Shown one piece after another: positions 61,152 through 64,000 of a stretch of 64,000 bases of DNA. Both the position numbers and the translations under genes were made by a program. The stretch comes from Dioscorea cayenensis subsp. rotundata (Eukaryota; Streptophyta; Magnoliopsida; Dioscoreales; Dioscoreaceae): contig NC_052482.1 of the NCBI RefSeq assembly GCF_009730915.1, forward strand, positions 20,366,345 to 20,430,344, written 5' to 3'. Under the pieces are notes generated by a model. It made no database searches. It was not told the DNA's origin and was given only the letters and a program-made list of their open reading frames with translations. The first letter of the stretch is position 1; each line of letters opens with the position of its first letter.

Positions 61152-61335
61152 AAAGGGCTTGTAACCTAGCGGTACCTCGGGTCCCCTCGTCGGTGGAGAC
61201 GCGAGTTCAATTCCTTCTTACCGCGTTCCTTCTTTTCAAAAAGGTGAGGATATTGTGGCAATTCCCCCGCCTGTGCCAACCCCTGAAGATTGGCGCTTGT
61301 CACCCTACTTAAAAAATAAATAAATAAATAAATAG
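61152..61335 (+). mobile_element. SINE-like element with GGCGCTTGTC tail
   Basis: GGCTTGTAACCTAGCGGTAC (A-box-like), GACGCGAGTTCAATTCCTTC (B-box-like), AAAAAGGTGAGGA, and a 3' end ATTGGCGCTTGTCACC followed by A-rich (TAAA)n. The head differs from the 60.5-kb copy, but the tail is shared. Confidence 0.7.
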
Positions 61336-62674
61336 CATGTATCATGAGATCATGCTTGGCTAATCGTGTGAACTAAGATTCACTACTCTTTTGCTTACAC
61401 CTAAAACTATGAATTTTTCTTTCACTTGACCAAATGTCAAATAGTTGAGGCTGCCTTTCTTGATCACTATAAAGAAAGAAATTGTTAAACATGACATGAA
61501 AAAGGACAAAAAATATTATAATTATTTTTGAATTGCCGTAAAATACTAAAAAAAAGTTATCAAAAGTTGAAAATATAATTATTTTTTTATAATTTTTTTT
61601 ATTTTTTATGGAGTGGTACAAGCGGACTTTAGCAAAAGACAGTTGTTTAACATAAAATTTGTTGAAAATAGTCAATATTTTAATATATATATATATATAT
61701 ATATATAACTTGATAAAAGTAATAAAAGTGAGTAAATCATAATATCATTAAATTAAAAAAAACTCTAAACAAACGAGATAAAATAACAAATTAAATAAAT
61801 TAAATATTAGTCAAAGTTTAATCAATTAAAAAAAAGTCAATAACAAATAAACAAAAGATACAATTAACATTTGAAAAATAACTGTTCAAAATAAATTATT
61901 CATCTTAGATGATGCTGGAGAATATGAGAAATTGAACATCATAGTTGATCAAATATTATAGTGCTATGGAGTGTAAAATATTTAAAAATATATAATTTAA
62001 TTAATAAAATTGAAATTTGAAAATTAGCAACAAAATAAAGCACATGTTTTAAATAATAATTTCTTTTAATTTTGTCAAAAAATACTTAATTAAAGAAATA
62101 CACTATTTCCATAATAAGAAAAAAGTAGAAATTTATTTCTCTCTCAGATTAGATGTTGAGTTTCACTGCCTGTCACAACAATGGTTGACAGTTGTGCTTC
62201 CCCACATTTATCAAAATAAATAAATAAATAAATAAACAATTTCAATTGAAGCGTGACCCTGAAAAAAAACAAGAAAGTTAGTATCATGTGTTATTAATAA
62301 ATAATGAAGTGATGGATCAAAATTGTTAGGACAAAACTCTTCAATTTATTTCAAGAATAAAATCTATTGAGCCCTAACACTGTCTAACTCTAGTCAATTA
62401 GCATTTAGTAGTGCAGTCCCATCATGTCGTCCCTGATTGAGTGGTTTGATGGGACCTAACTCTAACCTAAAGTTATTAAGTCTCTCAAAGTCTCAAGTGC
62501 CTTTGGTCTCATGTTCACTAGCCAACAACTAATAATAACTACAACATTGAACTTCTTTTCTTTATATGTTTTTGCATCCTTTATTAATTCCAGAGCTTTC
62601 TAATTTGACTTAGAAATTATGACAGACATTGCACTGGATGTTCTATTGGGAATTATTTATTATTATTAAAGATA

Positions 62675-62708
<34 letters not shown>

Positions 62709-63134
62709 CAACCACTTCTCTGGGTTAAATTTATACAAATAAATATGTATATGTATATATATATATATAAATATATAATCATCTTAAGTCATCTTTGGAC
62801 TTTTGTGTAACATCCGCATGATAAAAAACTAAAAGAATGAATTGAGTGGACCCGAAAAAGTTTATTATGATTTTAAGAAGCAGGCGTTGGATTATAACGT
62901 CCTAAAAGACATAAACACTCTCTTTCTTTATATAAATAACTTTCAGAATGAAGTTGAGAAATAATCAAGTGAAGGTGAGAATAAGTTAAGTTGTAATTTG
63001 ATACTAAATTAATACAACCCAATGAGTTATGAGTATGAATTTTTTTTAAGTTTATATAAAGTGAAAATCATTGTTTGTGTTTGCTATTTAAATAAAAATA
63101 TATTTATTTTGTAGTTCATCCTTATTGATTAAAA

Positions 63135-63174
<40 letters not shown>

Positions 63175-64000
63175 TAATATACATGTGTTTTAAGGTCAAT
63201 TTAATTACACTTTTTTCCTCCGAATGTTTAATTTACGAAATAAGATTTCTAGATTCTTATTAGCATTCACTTTGGGCAAAACGCAAAAGCACAAAAGCTA
63301 ACAAATTAGTACACATAAAATCTAGAAAAAATAATAAAAAACTCACTCACATGAATTAAATTATTTTGATCAAAGTAATTTTGACAAATCATAATTTTTA
63401 CATAAACATTATCAGTTTTAAGAAGGTTAAGACCTTCACCTGTTTAGTTTAAGACAATAAAATCCTCATCTAGAAAACCTTTTTAAGCGAAGTTGCAAAG
63501 TTACTCTGGCCACTATACTGTGCTTTGTAACTCAATGATCGAAATGGTGGATCACTTACTCCTTCAGTGATCTTTCATCAAGCTTATATGGGTGCACTTT
63601 AGTCATATTCGAAGACCGATCCAATTTCCTAATACCCTATTAGACATATGGGGATCATTGAGAACCCAATTTAAAAGGGCAGTTATCCCTAACCAGAGCT
63701 ATTCATAAGAATATGCGGCTAGAAAAAAAAATAAACACATTTTTGACATATGCTTTTCTCCTCTTTCCCTGATTACAAAAATTCCATATGTTTGTTTTAT
63801 GGGTTCTTGCAGCACCAGAGTTTAAACATCAGAAGTTGGAGGAGACATCCAACACAATGAAAAGAAGCTTGTAGTTCATTGATCATAGAGGAGGTGAGCC
63901 TAGTAGCCCCAGAGAGATGCGTGATTGTACCGACTCGATCTGATCAAAGATCTCAAATTGCATGAAGTTCAGTTTTGTAATTCTAAACTCTTATGTACTT

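Larger units (their letters stand above)
60203..64000. other. Right-hand intergenic region, SINE-rich and AT-rich
   Basis: 60203-60330 is the leader and promoter of the unknown gene. Two SINE-like elements are listed separately. (TA)n tracts lie at 61684-61706, 62684-62708, 62757-62770 and 63137-63172. From about 63420 to 64000 the base composition is more balanced (CCGATCCAATTTCC, GTACCGACTCGATCTG), which could be a gene edge or a transposon interior, but I recognise nothing in it. Confidence 0.5.

Noticed and set aside
63137-63172. Long (TA)n tract as a possible origin or matrix attachment site
   Set aside because: Such tracts are common across this window, so there is no specific evidence for function.
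1-64000. CRISPR arrays, operons, phage or organellar insertions
   Set aside because: No regularly spaced identical repeats with unique spacers, no prokaryotic gene organisation and no plastid or mitochondrial genes were recognised.

Overview
The window is nuclear DNA of a flowering plant. The intergenic DNA is very AT-rich with many (TA)n tracts. The genes have short GT-AG introns and encode plant-specific families (LBD, ICR, plant tetraspanin, plant NF-YB). Tightly interspersed hAT-like elements, SINEs and a truncated LINE lie between them. GC-rich first exons in some genes (for example the nucleotide-sugar transporter) and the overall style fit a monocot such as a yam-like lineage, but that placement is an inference.

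Layout: 1-720 may hold the 5' end of a minus-strand gene that leaves the window on the left. 3858-4862 is a 5'-truncated LINE. 5156-8779 (+) is a seven-exon mitochondrial carrier gene of the SAMTL type, shorter than expected. 12499-13127 (+) is a class I LBD gene. 18439-20442 (+) is a nine-exon phosphatidylinositol transfer protein gene, tail-to-tail with a TET3-like tetraspanin gene (20668-22242, -). 26076-31025 (-) is an ICR/RIP coiled-coil ROP effector gene, with a 5'UTR exon near 32362-32480 and a hAT-like MITE in its first coding intron. 32481-41985 is a repeat-rich gap with two hAT-like elements, an LTR-like unit and a dispersed duplication. 41986-45115 (+) is an NF-YB gene, 48345-50955 (+) an ARP1-like RRM protein gene, and 53417-55733 (+) a UUAT-like nucleotide-sugar transporter gene. 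56677-60202 (-) is a ten-exon gene for a conserved plant protein of unknown function. 60203-64000 holds SINEs and AT-rich DNA.

I assembled all eight multi-exon gene models plus LBD by hand from splice sites. Each gives a continuous frame with no internal stop and a total length divisible by three. Two contain microexons (8 nt in the PITP gene, 6 nt in the NF-YB gene), and one contains a probable GC-AG intron. The genes do not form a pathway. However, the ICR, NF-YB and unknown-protein genes appear, from memory of Arabidopsis, to be close neighbours there too, which suggests old conserved microsynteny. I found no sign of an exotic or wholly new system. The most useful leads are the microexons, the shortened carrier, the filled/empty-site pair for a hAT-like element, a SINE family with a shared tail, and the uncharacterised protein with an EAR-like C-terminus.
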